This document shows positions 34,664 to 43,914 of a stretch of 64,000 bases of DNA, one piece after another. The stretch is taken from assembly GCA_003165595.1 (NCBI GenBank), contig PLWQ01000009.1, positions 141,516-205,515 of the forward strand, read 5' to 3'. Below the pieces are notes generated by a model. The model did no database searches. It saw only the letters and a list, made by a program, of their open reading frames with translations, and was not told the DNA's origin. The stretch's first letter is position 1. Every line of letters starts with the position of its first letter. Position numbers and translations under genes: made by a program. This stretch comes from Fibrobacterota bacterium. GTDB taxonomy: Bacteria; Fibrobacterota; Chitinivibrionia; Chitinivibrionales; FEN-1185.

Positions 34664-36004
34664 TTACCCGGTTGTGAGAACATGTTCCAGCGTCTCCGCA
34701 AATGCCCCGATTTCGTACTTGGTCCGTTTTTCCGTGACGGCGACAAGCAGGTAATTGTCCATGTCCGGATAGTACCGGCCGAGCGGAAAACCGGGGGCAA
34801 TACCCAGTTCTATCATTTTACCGGCTGCTTCCGCAGCATCAATGGGAAGCCTGACAGTAAATTCGTTGAATGTCGGGCTGGACTCCATCACTTTTACTTC
34901 CGGAATCGCCTTGAGCCTTTCCTTTGCGTAATGGGCTTTGTTAAGGCACAGCGACGCCACTTCCTTGAGGCCCTGCTTACCCATAAGGCTCAGGTAGGCA
35001 TGCGCCCGCAAGGCGCACAGCGCCTCGTTGGTACAGATGTTGGACATCGCCTTCTCCCGCCTTATATGCTGCTCCCGCGCCTGAAGGGTGAGGACGAAAC
35101 CCTGTCTTCCTCTATTGTCAACCGTTCGCCCGACAAGGCGGCCGGGCATCTTCCGAACCAGGTTCTTTGATGTTGCCATGAAGCCGAGGTATGGACCGCC
35201 GAACGATAGCGGAAGTCCCAGTGACTGACCTTCACCGGTAGCAATGTCGATGCCGGTTTCACCCGGCGATTTCAAGAGGGCAAGCGCGATGGGGTACACC
35301 GACTGGATAGCAAGGATGCCCATCGCATGGCACCGTTGTGCAATGTCGGTGTGATCGTCGATAACGCCGAAGAAATTCGGATTCTGAAGTACAACCGCGG
35401 CCGTAGTAGAATCGAGGGCGTCAAAGACCCGCTCCCGGTCGCTCTGTCCATGCGAAACCGGCACTTCGTGAAAATCGATTGACAAGTTGGCCGTGTAACA
35501 GTACAGCATCTGGCGGTAAATCGGATTTACTCCCCCATCTACGATAATTTTGGGCCGTTGTGTAGCCCTGATCGCCATCTGACAGGCTTCGTACAGGGCG
35601 GTGCCGCCGTCGTATAACGAAGCGTTCGAAACCTCCATGTCCGTAAGACGGCACATGGCCGATTGGTATTCGTAAATTGCCTGAAGCGTTCCTTGGGAGA
35701 GTTCGGGTTGATAGGGTGTATACGCGGTGTAGAACTCGCTGCGGCCCGCTATAGCGTCCACTGCTGCGGGGATAAAATGGTCGTAGAACCCGCCGCCCAC
35801 GAAATTGGTAAGGTGTGAATAGTTTTGAGATGCCAGGGCGGTCATGGCTGCCAGCACCTCTTGTTCGGATTTTCCCGGTGGAAGCCTACTTGCCCTTGGC
35901 TTAAGCTCGCGGGGTATGTCGGCGAAAAGTACTTCCAGATTCGGCACGCCGCACGTTGCGAGCATTGCCTCGCGCTGCGCAGCTGTATTGGCGACGTAGC
36001 TCAT
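34664..36004 (-). CDS. gcvPA: glycine dehydrogenase (decarboxylating), subunit 1
   Basis: The first half of the split P-protein. The 446-residue protein shows FVGGGFYDHFIPAAVDAI, YTPYQPELSQGTLQAIYEYQ and the later PLSFGGPYLGF stretch typical of GcvPA. Its ATG (36004-36002) overlaps the gcvH stop as ATGA, so translation is coupled. Confidence 0.96.
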   Translation of the reverse strand: MSYVANTAAQREAMLATCGVPNLEVLFADIPRELKPRASRLPPGKSEQEVLAAMTALASQNYSHLTNFVGGGFYDHFIPAAVDAIAGRSEFYTAYTPYQPELSQGTLQAIYEYQSAMCRLTDMEVSNASLYDGGTALYEACQMAIRATQRPKIIVDGGVNPIYRQMLYCYTANLSIDFHEVPVSHGQSDRERVFDALDSTTAAVVLQNPNFFGVIDDHTDIAQRCHAMGILAIQSVYPIALALLKSPGETGIDIATGEGQSLGLPLSFGGPYLGFMATSKNLVRKMPGRLVGRTVDNRGRQGFVLTLQAREQHIRREKAMSNICTNEALCALRAHAYLSLMGKQGLKEVASLCLNKAHYAKERLKAIPEVKVMESSPTFNEFTVRLPIDAAEAAGKMIELGIAPGFPLGRYYPDMDNYLLVAVTEKRTKYEIGAFAETLEHVLTTG

Positions 36005-36396
36005 TTGTCCGACTCCGCGAATGCATCGTAGGCCGCGCCATCCATGAGGCCGGCAAGGTCCGCGCCGTTAAAATTGGTGATCTTGAACAACCATGCAGAG
36101 CCGTAAGGATCTTTGTTTATTTCTTCGGGCTTGGCGTCGAGCAGGGTATTTGTCTCGGCAATGTCGCCGGATACCGGAGCATATATGTCGCTGGCGGCCT
36201 TGACGGATTCTATGACCGAGCAACTTTCTCCTTTTCCAACCTTCTTCCCGATTGCCGGAAGCTCAATAAAGGTAATGTCCCCCAGCGCCTTCTGAGCGTG
36301 GTACGATATTCCTACAATCGCCAGGCCGGCGTCGACTTTGACCCATTCGTGCGTGGTGGTGTATTTTCTATCGGCGGGTGTTGGGACAATGGCCAC
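36001..36396 (-). CDS. gcvH: glycine cleavage system H protein
   Basis: The lipoyl carrier of the glycine cleavage complex. The lipoylated residue is K66 (SVIESVKAASDIYAP). Length 131. The start is GTG 36396, with AGGAGG seven bases upstream; the frame is open further upstream but overlaps gcvT with no family similarity. Confidence 0.96.
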   Translation of the reverse strand: MAIVPTPADRKYTTTHEWVKVDAGLAIVGISYHAQKALGDITFIELPAIGKKVGKGESCSVIESVKAASDIYAPVSGDIAETNTLLDAKPEEINKDPYGSAWLFKITNFNGADLAGLMDGAAYDAFAESDK

Positions 36397-36425
36397 GTGC
36401 TTCCTCCTTGGTTGACAGTTAGTAA

Positions 36426-37523
36426 TCAGGTCAGAAATTCTGATATCGCCCGCCGGGCGGTCGCCCACTGGTAGAATGGCATGGTGGTGAGCGTGGCGGG
36501 CAACTGGTTCTTCCCGGCCGCCACAACCACGCGCCGACCAACGACGCTGTGTGGAACGGCAACATATCCCATTGCGATAGCGCGCTCAAGGCAAGGGGAG
36601 AAGCTTCCGCTCGTAACCACGCCAATCGGTTCGCCCGATTCGGCGTATATGCGGTCGCCGCTGCGTGCAGTTCGCCTGCCATCGAGCGTGATTCCGCGTA
36701 ATAACTCTTGTGTGTTCGCGGGATCGAGCACAGCGCTCGATCCGATAAATGTCTTGTCCGATGAAATCGCCCTGGAAAACCCGGACTGCGCCGCGTTGCG
36801 GTTCTCGTCCAGCTCGTGTCCGTACAAGGGAAAACCCATTTCCAATCGAAGCGTATCGCGAGCGCCGAGCCCCGCGGGTTTTGCGCCCAGGGCAAGACAA
36901 TCGTCCCAGAATTGAACTGTTTGCCGCTCATCCAGGTAAATCTCAAACCCTATTTCTCCGGTATAGCCGGTTCGGCTCACGATGATCCTCTTGCCTTTGT
37001 AAACGTTGTACATCCAACGATAGTATTTGAGGCCGGAGATCGGATCTGCCAGAAGTTTGCCGATTATGCGCGGGGAAGAAGGGCCTTGCAAATCGATCTT
37101 TCCTGTTTCCTGAGAAACGTTCGACAATAATGTGGCAGGTGATATGTGATTCTTAACCCAATCAAAATCAGCATCTTGTGTTCCAGCGTTCACAACCATG
37201 AAGAATTCGCCGCTGCCCATTCGGTACACAATTTGATCGTCGAGAACCCCTCCTTCTTCGTTGCAGATGAATCCGTACCTGCATTGGCCAATTTGCATTG
37301 AAGCCACCGGGCACGATACGATTCCGTCAAGGTCCGCTGCAGCCTTGGGCCCTTTGATAATGAATTCACCCATATGGCAGGTGTCGAATACCGTAGCAGA
37401 TTCCCGGGTATGGAAGTGTTCGGCGATAATGCCCTCATACTGAATGGGCATGTCGAATCCGCCAAAGGGCGCCATGGTAGCGCCCCGAGAAACATGGGAT
37501 GGGTAGAGAAAGGTTTTTTTCAT
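36426..37523 (-). CDS. gcvT: aminomethyltransferase (glycine cleavage T protein)
   Basis: Transfers the methylene group from aminomethyl-lipoyl-GcvH to tetrahydrofolate, releasing ammonia. Recognised by HVSRGATMAPFGGFDMPIQY, VFDTCHMGEF (with the folate-site Asp in its usual context) and GARDTLRLEMGFPLYGHELD. ATG 37523 gives 365 residues; the longer frame to 37589 adds a Leu-rich stretch with no ribosome-binding site. Confidence 0.96.
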   Translation of the reverse strand: MKKTFLYPSHVSRGATMAPFGGFDMPIQYEGIIAEHFHTRESATVFDTCHMGEFIIKGPKAAADLDGIVSCPVASMQIGQCRYGFICNEEGGVLDDQIVYRMGSGEFFMVVNAGTQDADFDWVKNHISPATLLSNVSQETGKIDLQGPSSPRIIGKLLADPISGLKYYRWMYNVYKGKRIIVSRTGYTGEIGFEIYLDERQTVQFWDDCLALGAKPAGLGARDTLRLEMGFPLYGHELDENRNAAQSGFSRAISSDKTFIGSSAVLDPANTQELLRGITLDGRRTARSGDRIYAESGEPIGVVTSGSFSPCLERAIAMGYVAVPHSVVGRRVVVAAGKNQLPATLTTMPFYQWATARRAISEFLT

Positions 37524-37592
37524 TGCAACGCGTTTCCCCAAAAAAAATACATCGCAACTAAGCAACGGCAAAGCAAGAAAACCTAGCAATTA

Positions 37593-38873
37593 CTATCGCG
37601 CCAGTTCATCTTGGTCGAAAATTCCTAGAAGCCTGGTCTCGTTGATTGCGGTAATCCCCTTGCCTCTTGCCCAGGCACAAACGCCCTGCAAGGAACTGGC
37701 GGATGAGAGTCTGGTAGTCCGGGATTCGAAAACACTTATGCCGCCTTCTTCTTGTCTTGCGTACTGGAAGCCCATCGGGTTTTCCGGAAACCGAACTATA
37801 GCATTGCGTGATCCTTCCCCGAGGTAGGCATCGGGACCGTACGCGGCCAATGCAACATCATTTTCCAGACGGAATTCCCCCCGCATGTCAATGGACGTCG
37901 AGTTCGGCGGTAGAGCAAGTATATCGATTCGATAGGTGGTACATTCCAGCGTCAGAATAACAACGGTCCATTTGATGGAAATCCCGGTCGATGTAGCGCA
38001 CGCGTAAACGAATTTTGTCCCCGCCATTTTCGGCCTAACAATGTTGGATACTTCGGGGGAAAGGAGTGGACTCACCGTTTCTCCTCCTGCAAGCAAGTGC
38101 AGGCCGAGCTCGCCGTCCAGCGCAAACCGTTTGAACGGATGCACGATGCCGGTTGCGTCCCTGTTGAGAAAAAAGGAAAGTACCGGGGCTGCAGCGTGCT
38201 GTGCGAGAAATGAATGAGTCTTTCCGCCGGATTCCCAGTCGAGCGCCTCAACCGAAGGCGCGACGTGTACTTCGTCCGAATCGTGGATACCCTCTGTTTT
38301 CTGTGAAAGGATCCATGCGCTCCACAGATAGCCGAGAACAGCTGCGTGTTCATCTGCCGCCAACTTGTGCATTGACTTTCTCAGCGCGAGAAAACAGGTA
38401 TGCGCCGAGCGTTTGGCAACCCCTTCGGAGGCGTTGGGGCACCAGCATGCGTAGATCATGCCTTCAATCAAGAAGCAATACATCGACGCAGCTGCGACAT
38501 CGGTTGAAAGCCCTGTGGCCGCGAGATCACTTTGCGCGCAAAAACACAGCAGTCTCATGAGCGTCGAACCGCTATGACGAAACGGATGCATGGCAGGATC
38601 TGCGCCATCCAGGACTGCCAGCAAGGCCGTGTGCGCCTCCAAAAACAGCGAAACGAATGCATTGCCTGCCATCCCAAGAATCGCCGGAAGCCGCATTGGG
38701 TTGGCCTGGCTCGCTTTTCCTGCCGCCGCCCAGAGAAATTGCTTTACGCCTGCCAGCGATTCTTCGGTTTGGCATACCTGCGATCGCGCCAGAACCAAGG
38801 GAAGCACCGAGAGGCTTTGGGTTGGGTTTCTCTGAATGTCCAGAATGAGATATTTGTAAGCTGTTGAATCCAT
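37593..38873 (-). CDS. orphan 426-residue protein in the gcv operon
   Basis: Not recognised. It has no signal peptide. About residues 30-210 are Ala/Leu/Cys-rich helices (SLFLEAHTALLAVLDG, AAASMYCFLIEGMIYACW). The part after 240 is strand-rich (GELGLHLLAGGETVSPLL, WTVVILTLECTTYRIDILAL). This helical-then-beta order recalls alpha/alpha-toroid plus beta-sandwich proteins such as the heparinase II/III or DUF2264 groups, but no active-site motif is visible. It lies 10 bp after the DJ-1 gene and 69 bp before gcvT, so it is very likely co-transcribed. Confidence 0.75.
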   Translation of the reverse strand: MDSTAYKYLILDIQRNPTQSLSVLPLVLARSQVCQTEESLAGVKQFLWAAAGKASQANPMRLPAILGMAGNAFVSLFLEAHTALLAVLDGADPAMHPFRHSGSTLMRLLCFCAQSDLAATGLSTDVAAASMYCFLIEGMIYACWCPNASEGVAKRSAHTCFLALRKSMHKLAADEHAAVLGYLWSAWILSQKTEGIHDSDEVHVAPSVEALDWESGGKTHSFLAQHAAAPVLSFFLNRDATGIVHPFKRFALDGELGLHLLAGGETVSPLLSPEVSNIVRPKMAGTKFVYACATSTGISIKWTVVILTLECTTYRIDILALPPNSTSIDMRGEFRLENDVALAAYGPDAYLGEGSRNAIVRFPENPMGFQYARQEEGGISVFESRTTRLSSASSLQGVCAWARGKGITAINETRLLGIFDQDELAR

Positions 38874-38883
38874 GCGACCATGT

Positions 38884-39426
38884 TTAATCGTATACGATGG
38901 CCCGCGAGACCGCTCCGGCTATTTCTTTGCCTGCAAGGTAGGTCGCGATCGCCAGCGCAAAAGGAACTGCCGTGCCTGCTCCTCTGCTGGTAATGACATT
39001 GCCGTCAACCACAACGTGCTCTGCCGCAAAAACCGCACCAAGGAGTTTACTTTCATCGCCCGGGAAACAGGTTGCCCTCTTGTTAAGAAGTATCCCGGCT
39101 TTCCCGAAAACGGCGGGCGCCGCGCAAATTGCGGCGCAAAGTTTGCCGGCGGAAAACATCTGTTTTACTAGTTCGATAACGGAAACCGACTCGAGTAGAT
39201 GTTTGTGGCCCGGACCGCCCGGCAATATCAACGCATCGGGGAGGGGAGAAATCCGGCCAAGTACGGATTCAACTATTATGGTGATGTTATGAGAACCTGT
39301 AACCGTCAGTGACGAAAGCCCGACGATGGTAATATTTACGCCTGCACGCCGTAGCAGGTCAATGGGCGTTATGGCCTCAACTTCTTCAAAACCGTCAGCA
39401 AGGATGATCGTTGCCGTCTTGTTCAT
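38884..39426 (-). CDS. DJ-1/PfpI family protein
   Basis: A 180-residue DJ-1 superfamily protein. The nucleophile elbow is A-A-I-C101-A-A-P; the conserved acid is in DGFEEVE (E15). Family members act as redox sensors, glyoxalase-like or deglycase-like enzymes. The ATG follows GAGGG and lies 53 nt below a good promoter, making this the first gene of the operon that ends with the glycine cleavage genes. Confidence 0.9.
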   Translation of the reverse strand: MNKTATIILADGFEEVEAITPIDLLRRAGVNITIVGLSSLTVTGSHNITIIVESVLGRISPLPDALILPGGPGHKHLLESVSVIELVKQMFSAGKLCAAICAAPAVFGKAGILLNKRATCFPGDESKLLGAVFAAEHVVVDGNVITSRGAGTAVPFALAIATYLAGKEIAGAVSRAIVYD

Positions 39427-39485
39427 GGCTATGCCCTCTTATGAGATTGCGAGTCCTGATTCTCCCCACCAGACTATAACGCATA

Positions 39486-39514
39486 AAGATATACTGCGCG
39501 TTTGACTTGTGCAA
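39486..39514 (-). promoter_or_regulatory. sigma-70 promoter of the DJ-1/gcv operon
   Basis: On the minus strand TTGCAC-N17-TATCTT, with a predicted start near 39479 and a short leader. Confidence 0.65.
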
Positions 39515-39609
39515 AAGCATAGCGCTTTCCATGTTCCTTTGAATCCCGTCGCCAGGAATATTCCATTTCCGACACCCGCCCCAAATACCTCGTTTTGGGA
39601 TTCTTTCCC

Positions 39610-39639
39610 TTGCCTTTTTCCAAAAAACATACATATATT
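39610..39639 (+). promoter_or_regulatory. sigma-70-like promoter of the vWA gene
   Basis: TTGCCT-N18-TATATT, predicted start near 39647, leader about 118 nt. Confidence 0.5.
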
Positions 39640-39764
39640 ACGAATAGGCGAGGACTGGACAAATCGGTCGGGTTCACCTGATCAGGTCTTACTCAGGTGG
39701 ATGCATATGCCAAGTGGGGGCTTGGTAACGGTCGTGTTCGTTAAAAATTAACCAGGAGTTCCCA

Positions 39765-42017
39765 ATGGTGCACGGTTTCGGTCCGCGCGTTTTGGCTTGT
39801 CACATTCTCTTTCTCACCCTCATTTTTTGCACCTTTGTGCTGGCCGACGAGAGGTGCGCCCTCACCTTTTCCGGGTGCCCGGAGACATTCAACGGCGACA
39901 CCATAAAGGTCCCGGACAATGTCGTTAAAATCTACTCCCTCGTGCATGCCTGCAAGGCATCGCAAACAATTCATATTGGGGGAAGCGGCAGTTCCTCGAT
40001 TCTGTTTGTGATCGACAACACGGGAAGCATGCTGGGACCAAAAGGAAACGATCCCACCGGCGCCCGTTTCAAGGTTGTCAGTGCTCTCCTTGATACGATC
40101 TATGCGAAGCAGCCCGATGCTCAGGTTGGGTTGATCGTTTTTCGCGAGCATCTCTACTTCGACACCACCACAACGCAGTACTATTACACGCAATATTTCA
40201 AGGCACTGCATCCCGTCCTGGACAACAGTCCGACTCAGGCCTACCTGCCCTTCATGGGGCTCAGCACTACATACAACGGCAAGACAGGAATTACTATTCT
40301 CAAGGACATCCTTACCACCAATGCTACGGGAGACAGCTTGGTCTACCGTCCTCTGTACACCCGCAACGACAACGGCGGCGAAACCAACATCAACGGCGCT
40401 TTCATTGCCGCTAAGCAAGTATTTCAAGCCGCATCGAATCCGCCGCAAAATCAGTTCATGATTTTCCTTTCCGACGGGGAACCGGCGGGAACAACACAGG
40501 CGAACCTGGATCCGAATTGGTTCTCAACGGCGGCCGGTGTCGCCGGCCTTCCCACGACATTTACCGTGTTTTTCAACAAGGCGGGAACCCAGCCCGCATT
40601 GCTCACCACAATGACGACCAACATTCAAAATAATGGGTATTCAGCGACAAACCCGGGAAGCAATATCTGGTCTTTGGCGAATGTAAATTACAATACGCTC
40701 ATGAACCTGCTGATGAACAACATCATATCGAATATTCTCGTTTCCGGCAACCCGACCAAAATGACGCTCAACAACAGTACTTCCACCATTTATATCGACA
40801 GTTCGTTCTTCTTTACCGACAGTTTTCCAATTGCCCAGACCCCTACGCTTTTCACCATGAACATCAGTTATCGTTATGTCAATCCAACGACCCAGATTCT
40901 TTCGGACACCGTCGTACCTATCCGTTTCTATCTTGAGAGGAGCTTGCAGGCCGCGCTGCCGGCCGGCCTCGGGACCGTGTGTCAGCAGATTGTCCCGCCG
41001 GTGGGCAGCATACCGGTAACCGCCACGCTTCTTGACACAAACCATAACGGCCATCTTGACAGAATAGACATCACCTGGACTGCCGATTCAACCATTACGG
41101 GAAATCCAACCGTCGCAAACTTCATTCAGACCCTGGTGATAACCACTCTGGACGGCAAAAAGGATACTCTCCACGCGGTTTCCATCCAGATGGACCTTGC
41201 AAACAAGACGATCCACATAATTTTGAGTGAGAACGTGGGACCTGAATACGAGACCGCATGGCAGCCGAATCCCGCAATCACACTTACGAACTATCAGATG
41301 ACAGCATCAGGAAGCTGGTTCATAGTTACCGCGGTGGTCGACGGAGCTTCGCCCGTCATCAAGAGCGTTTGTTTCGTTCCCATGCCCGGTGCGGACACGC
41401 TGCACGTGGAGTTCAGCGAACCGCTTGCAGGCCAGAAACCGGCCGTCGATCCTTACAATTCGTTTACATTGTACTATCAAAATGGGACGGCGTATCCCTT
41501 TGCGGTGAAGAATCCGACATACAAAGTGGTGGGTGACTTGGTCGTTTACGATCTTCAAGCCCATACGCTCACCAGTGCCGACAGCATCGTTGAAGGAAAC
41601 AGGCCGGCTTTTCGCTTGTCCCCGTGCGGCGATGTGTCAATCATCGTTAATTACCTTGCTGTAGGAAATCCATTTATTCCCGGGAAGACCGTTGTCCCGC
41701 CGTCGCTGCGCAACCCGAACAGCACCTCCACTTCCGGATCCCGCATCGAGGTGTCGCTCATTCCGGCAATCCAGGGGGATCTCGGGAAAGGAGTGACAGG
41801 TTCGCTCACCATTTTTGATGCAGTTGGTAATGTCGTGGCAGACCGTGTCCAAATGTTTGCCGATGCCACCGCAGTAAAGCTCTTCTGGGTATGGGATGGC
41901 AAGACACGGACCGGTTCGTGGGCGGCGCCGGGGACCTATCTGGCAAGAATCGTCATAGACGATCAGGTGCGAGGTACCAAACAGACATTGCGCGTGAATG
42001 TTGGAATCAAACACTAG
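39765..42017 (+). CDS. secreted von Willebrand factor A protein with FlgD-like C-terminus
   Basis: A 750-residue exported protein with signal peptide 1-27. The vWA domain (about 78-330) has the MIDAS D84-N-T-G-S88, a Thr in GGETNINGA and a late Asp in FLSDGEPAG, so metal-dependent ligand binding is expected. The middle (about 330-640) is Thr/Asn-rich Ig-like beta sandwich, including ATLLDTNHNGHLDRIDITW, a possible calcium loop. The end (GSLTIFDAVGNVV ... WDGKTRTGSWAAPGTYLARIVI) is FlgD-Ig/sorting-like. ATG with AGGAG seven bases upstream. Probably a surface adhesion protein. Confidence 0.85.
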   Translation: MVHGFGPRVLACHILFLTLIFCTFVLADERCALTFSGCPETFNGDTIKVPDNVVKIYSLVHACKASQTIHIGGSGSSSILFVIDNTGSMLGPKGNDPTGARFKVVSALLDTIYAKQPDAQVGLIVFREHLYFDTTTTQYYYTQYFKALHPVLDNSPTQAYLPFMGLSTTYNGKTGITILKDILTTNATGDSLVYRPLYTRNDNGGETNINGAFIAAKQVFQAASNPPQNQFMIFLSDGEPAGTTQANLDPNWFSTAAGVAGLPTTFTVFFNKAGTQPALLTTMTTNIQNNGYSATNPGSNIWSLANVNYNTLMNLLMNNIISNILVSGNPTKMTLNNSTSTIYIDSSFFFTDSFPIAQTPTLFTMNISYRYVNPTTQILSDTVVPIRFYLERSLQAALPAGLGTVCQQIVPPVGSIPVTATLLDTNHNGHLDRIDITWTADSTITGNPTVANFIQTLVITTLDGKKDTLHAVSIQMDLANKTIHIILSENVGPEYETAWQPNPAITLTNYQMTASGSWFIVTAVVDGASPVIKSVCFVPMPGADTLHVEFSEPLAGQKPAVDPYNSFTLYYQNGTAYPFAVKNPTYKVVGDLVVYDLQAHTLTSADSIVEGNRPAFRLSPCGDVSIIVNYLAVGNPFIPGKTVVPPSLRNPNSTSTSGSRIEVSLIPAIQGDLGKGVTGSLTIFDAVGNVVADRVQMFADATAVKLFWVWDGKTRTGSWAAPGTYLARIVIDDQVRGTKQTLRVNVGIKH

Positions 42018-42060
42018 CCAACCGCTTAACCGCAGGACGGTGCGTTGATTTTCCGTCTGT

Positions 42061-42091
42061 GAAGCGCCGGGTCCCAGCGATCCGGCGCTTC
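42061..42091. terminator. strong hairpin between convergent genes
   Basis: GAAGCGCCGG (42061-42070) pairs perfectly with CCGGCGCTTC (42082-42091). It lies between the ends of the vWA and esterase genes. It lacks a T-run, so its role as a two-way terminator is inferred. Confidence 0.5.
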
Positions 42092-42110
42092 ATGTAAACG
42101 GCTGGGGTTC

Positions 42111-43316
42111 CTACTTCGGGATTTTGAGTTTGAAGATGGTCTGGTGTCGTATCCGAGGAAACAGTTGGTGTAGAGCCAGAGACAAAATCGTACGCCCATC
42201 CGGCTTGTCCGCCGTAATCGACGTGGCGGCGGATCCATTAATAGAGACAAAAGAGCCCGCGTTTGAACTTTCGGCAAACGAACAGGTTGCCGACGCAAGT
42301 CCTTTCGAGCTCACATGGAGCGTATCCCGGGTCCAATAGGCGCCCAGCTCGGCCCCGGCCGCGTTCTTTTGCAGTTCCCATCCTATGCAATTCGGCGGAA
42401 GGTTCGGATACCCGGGCGTAAAGACCCACGAAATCGAGTTCCGCGCCGGCGACCTGCTCCAGGTCCGAATGACAGCCGCGAGATTTCCGTATTCCTTTTG
42501 CCGGTAATCGAAGCCGTGCTTCTCGTCGGGATATTCCCTGTGGTCAACGTTCACTCCGTTCTGCTCAAGCCATGAGAGAAACTGCATCACCTGAGACAGG
42601 GGATAGATCCGGTCTTGTCCCGCGTTTATATTGAGCAGCGGCCGCTGCATGATGTTCCTCGGGTATATGTTCATTCCCAGGGAAACAAGCATGCCGCCGT
42701 ACCCGGAAACCGCAATGAACCCCGCAAACGGATCGCATATCGTGTTGGCGGCGCAATAGCTCCCGGTCGCACCGTCGGATACGCCGGCAAGAAACACCTT
42801 GTCCGGATTGATCGGGTAACACAACGTCATTAAGCGAACCGTTTGCAGAACTCGCGACATGCCGGCCGGGCTCCACCACGGCGCGTCCCTGTTTGCAGAC
42901 GGGCTTGCGAGAAACAGATTGAATGTGTCCGCAAGGGAGGAGAGCATGTCGTAGGCAAGCTCCCCCTTTGTGGTAAGCGCGGTGCCCGTTCCTCCGTGCA
43001 GGTAGACAATAAGGGGATACAGCGTGTCGTACCGGACGGATGCGGGTGTTTTCCAGCCGACCGTGTACGATGAATTGAATGTGTCAAGCAACACCGCCGT
43101 GCGGGCGCCCAGCGGGCCGCGATTTGCAAGGATCGCCTCGCATGCAAGGGAGTCTTGTTTCTCATTAAAACCCTTATATGACAAAAGGGAATCGGTGAGC
43201 GCGGGCGAGGGGTTGACGAACCACCGGCCGTACAGCTCCGCCGCATGGGGCGGCATGGTCACCTGGTTTTGACAAAACAGGAGAAGCAGGAAACTTGCTA
43301 CAAGGAAATGCTTCAT
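42111..43316 (-). CDS. exported alpha/beta-hydrolase (polyhydroxybutyrate-depolymerase/esterase-like)
   Basis: A 401-residue predicted secreted serine esterase. Signal peptide about 1-20; oxyanion motif LIVYLHGGTGT; nucleophile elbow G-V-S180-D-G; Asp in NAGQDRIYP; His in DEKHGFDYR. The last 100 residues form a separate beta-rich domain (NCIGWELQKNAAGAELGAYW ...) that is often seen in secreted esterases as a binding or stability module. Substrate unknown. The ribosome-binding site is weak. Confidence 0.8.
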   Translation of the reverse strand: MKHFLVASFLLLLFCQNQVTMPPHAAELYGRWFVNPSPALTDSLLSYKGFNEKQDSLACEAILANRGPLGARTAVLLDTFNSSYTVGWKTPASVRYDTLYPLIVYLHGGTGTALTTKGELAYDMLSSLADTFNLFLASPSANRDAPWWSPAGMSRVLQTVRLMTLCYPINPDKVFLAGVSDGATGSYCAANTICDPFAGFIAVSGYGGMLVSLGMNIYPRNIMQRPLLNINAGQDRIYPLSQVMQFLSWLEQNGVNVDHREYPDEKHGFDYRQKEYGNLAAVIRTWSRSPARNSISWVFTPGYPNLPPNCIGWELQKNAAGAELGAYWTRDTLHVSSKGLASATCSFAESSNAGSFVSINGSAATSITADKPDGRTILSLALHQLFPRIRHQTIFKLKIPK

Positions 43317-43367
43317 GCGTAGGCGAAGGGAATGCCGGCCGTTATGGCGAAGCGGTGAACGAGAAGG

Positions 43368-43730
43368 TTACTGGCGCCCTGCGGTCATGCTCCGCTCGAA
43401 GTCTGCGCGCGAACGGTAAATGGGTACAAATGAATCAAAACCGACAATGGTAATAATTCCCATGATGTCTTCATTCACGCCGAAAACAACGAGCCCGCCT
43501 TGCTTTTCCTTGAGACGGTTCTGGTAGTTGAGCATAAGCGTCATCGCGCTGGAATCGAGATGGGTGGTATTGGTAAGATCGAGCGCGATTTTTGGGGTCT
43601 GCTGTTCCTTGAGCGGCTCAAGCACTTTTCTGATTTCGGCGACGAATTTGATCACGAACTTTCCATCGATTGCCACGATATTCCAGGAGTTCCATGACTC
43701 CGCGGAGACTTTTATGGGGGATTGTTCCAT
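43368..43730 (-). CDS. STAS-domain anti-sigma factor antagonist
   Basis: A 120-residue SpoIIAA/RsbV-like protein. The phosphorylatable serine is in H-L-D-S60-S-A-M, matching the D-S-S-G/A loop. These proteins bind a kinase/anti-sigma factor of RsbW type and release the sigma factor. A receiver protein with an RsbW-like ATPase domain is encoded at 47500-48435, 3.7 kb away, and is a candidate partner. Confidence 0.88.
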   Translation of the reverse strand: MEQSPIKVSAESWNSWNIVAIDGKFVIKFVAEIRKVLEPLKEQQTPKIALDLTNTTHLDSSAMTLMLNYQNRLKEKQGGLVVFGVNEDIMGIITIVGFDSFVPIYRSRADFERSMTAGRQ

Positions 43731-43914
43731 AACATCCGCTTTCTAGGCGTTCCGCCGCATAATGGAGGTGTCGTGAAATACTGAACAAACCGTTAGGCTT
43801 CGCTGTACCTAAAATAGTTATTGTCTCTGGCAAGGTAAATGCTAATTGATGATTGTAGGACATATTGCCGAACCCCGCACACACGCGGCGTGGCGCCCTG
43901 CGCCTGCGGTCAGT

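Larger units (their letters stand above)
39427..39764. other. divergent promoter interval
   Basis: The 338 bp between the DJ-1 and vWA genes carry a promoter on each strand. The plus-strand leader (from about 39647) includes a 12-bp palindrome ACCTGATCAGGT (39676-39687), the inverted repeat CACCTGA (39675-39681) / TCAGGTG (39693-39699), and CCAAG/CTTGG (about 39711-39724). It may fold, but matches no riboswitch I know. Glycine riboswitch features were looked for on the minus strand and not seen. Confidence 0.5.

Noticed and set aside
37524-37592. possible glycine riboswitch ahead of gcvT
   Set aside because: The gap is only 69 bp and lacks the paired glycine-aptamer features; the leader before the DJ-1 gene was also checked without a match.
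39640-39764. possible class I cyclic di-GMP riboswitch
   Set aside because: A GGTAAC-like stretch near the 3' end recalled the aptamer, but the invariant core and tetraloop receptor could not be found.
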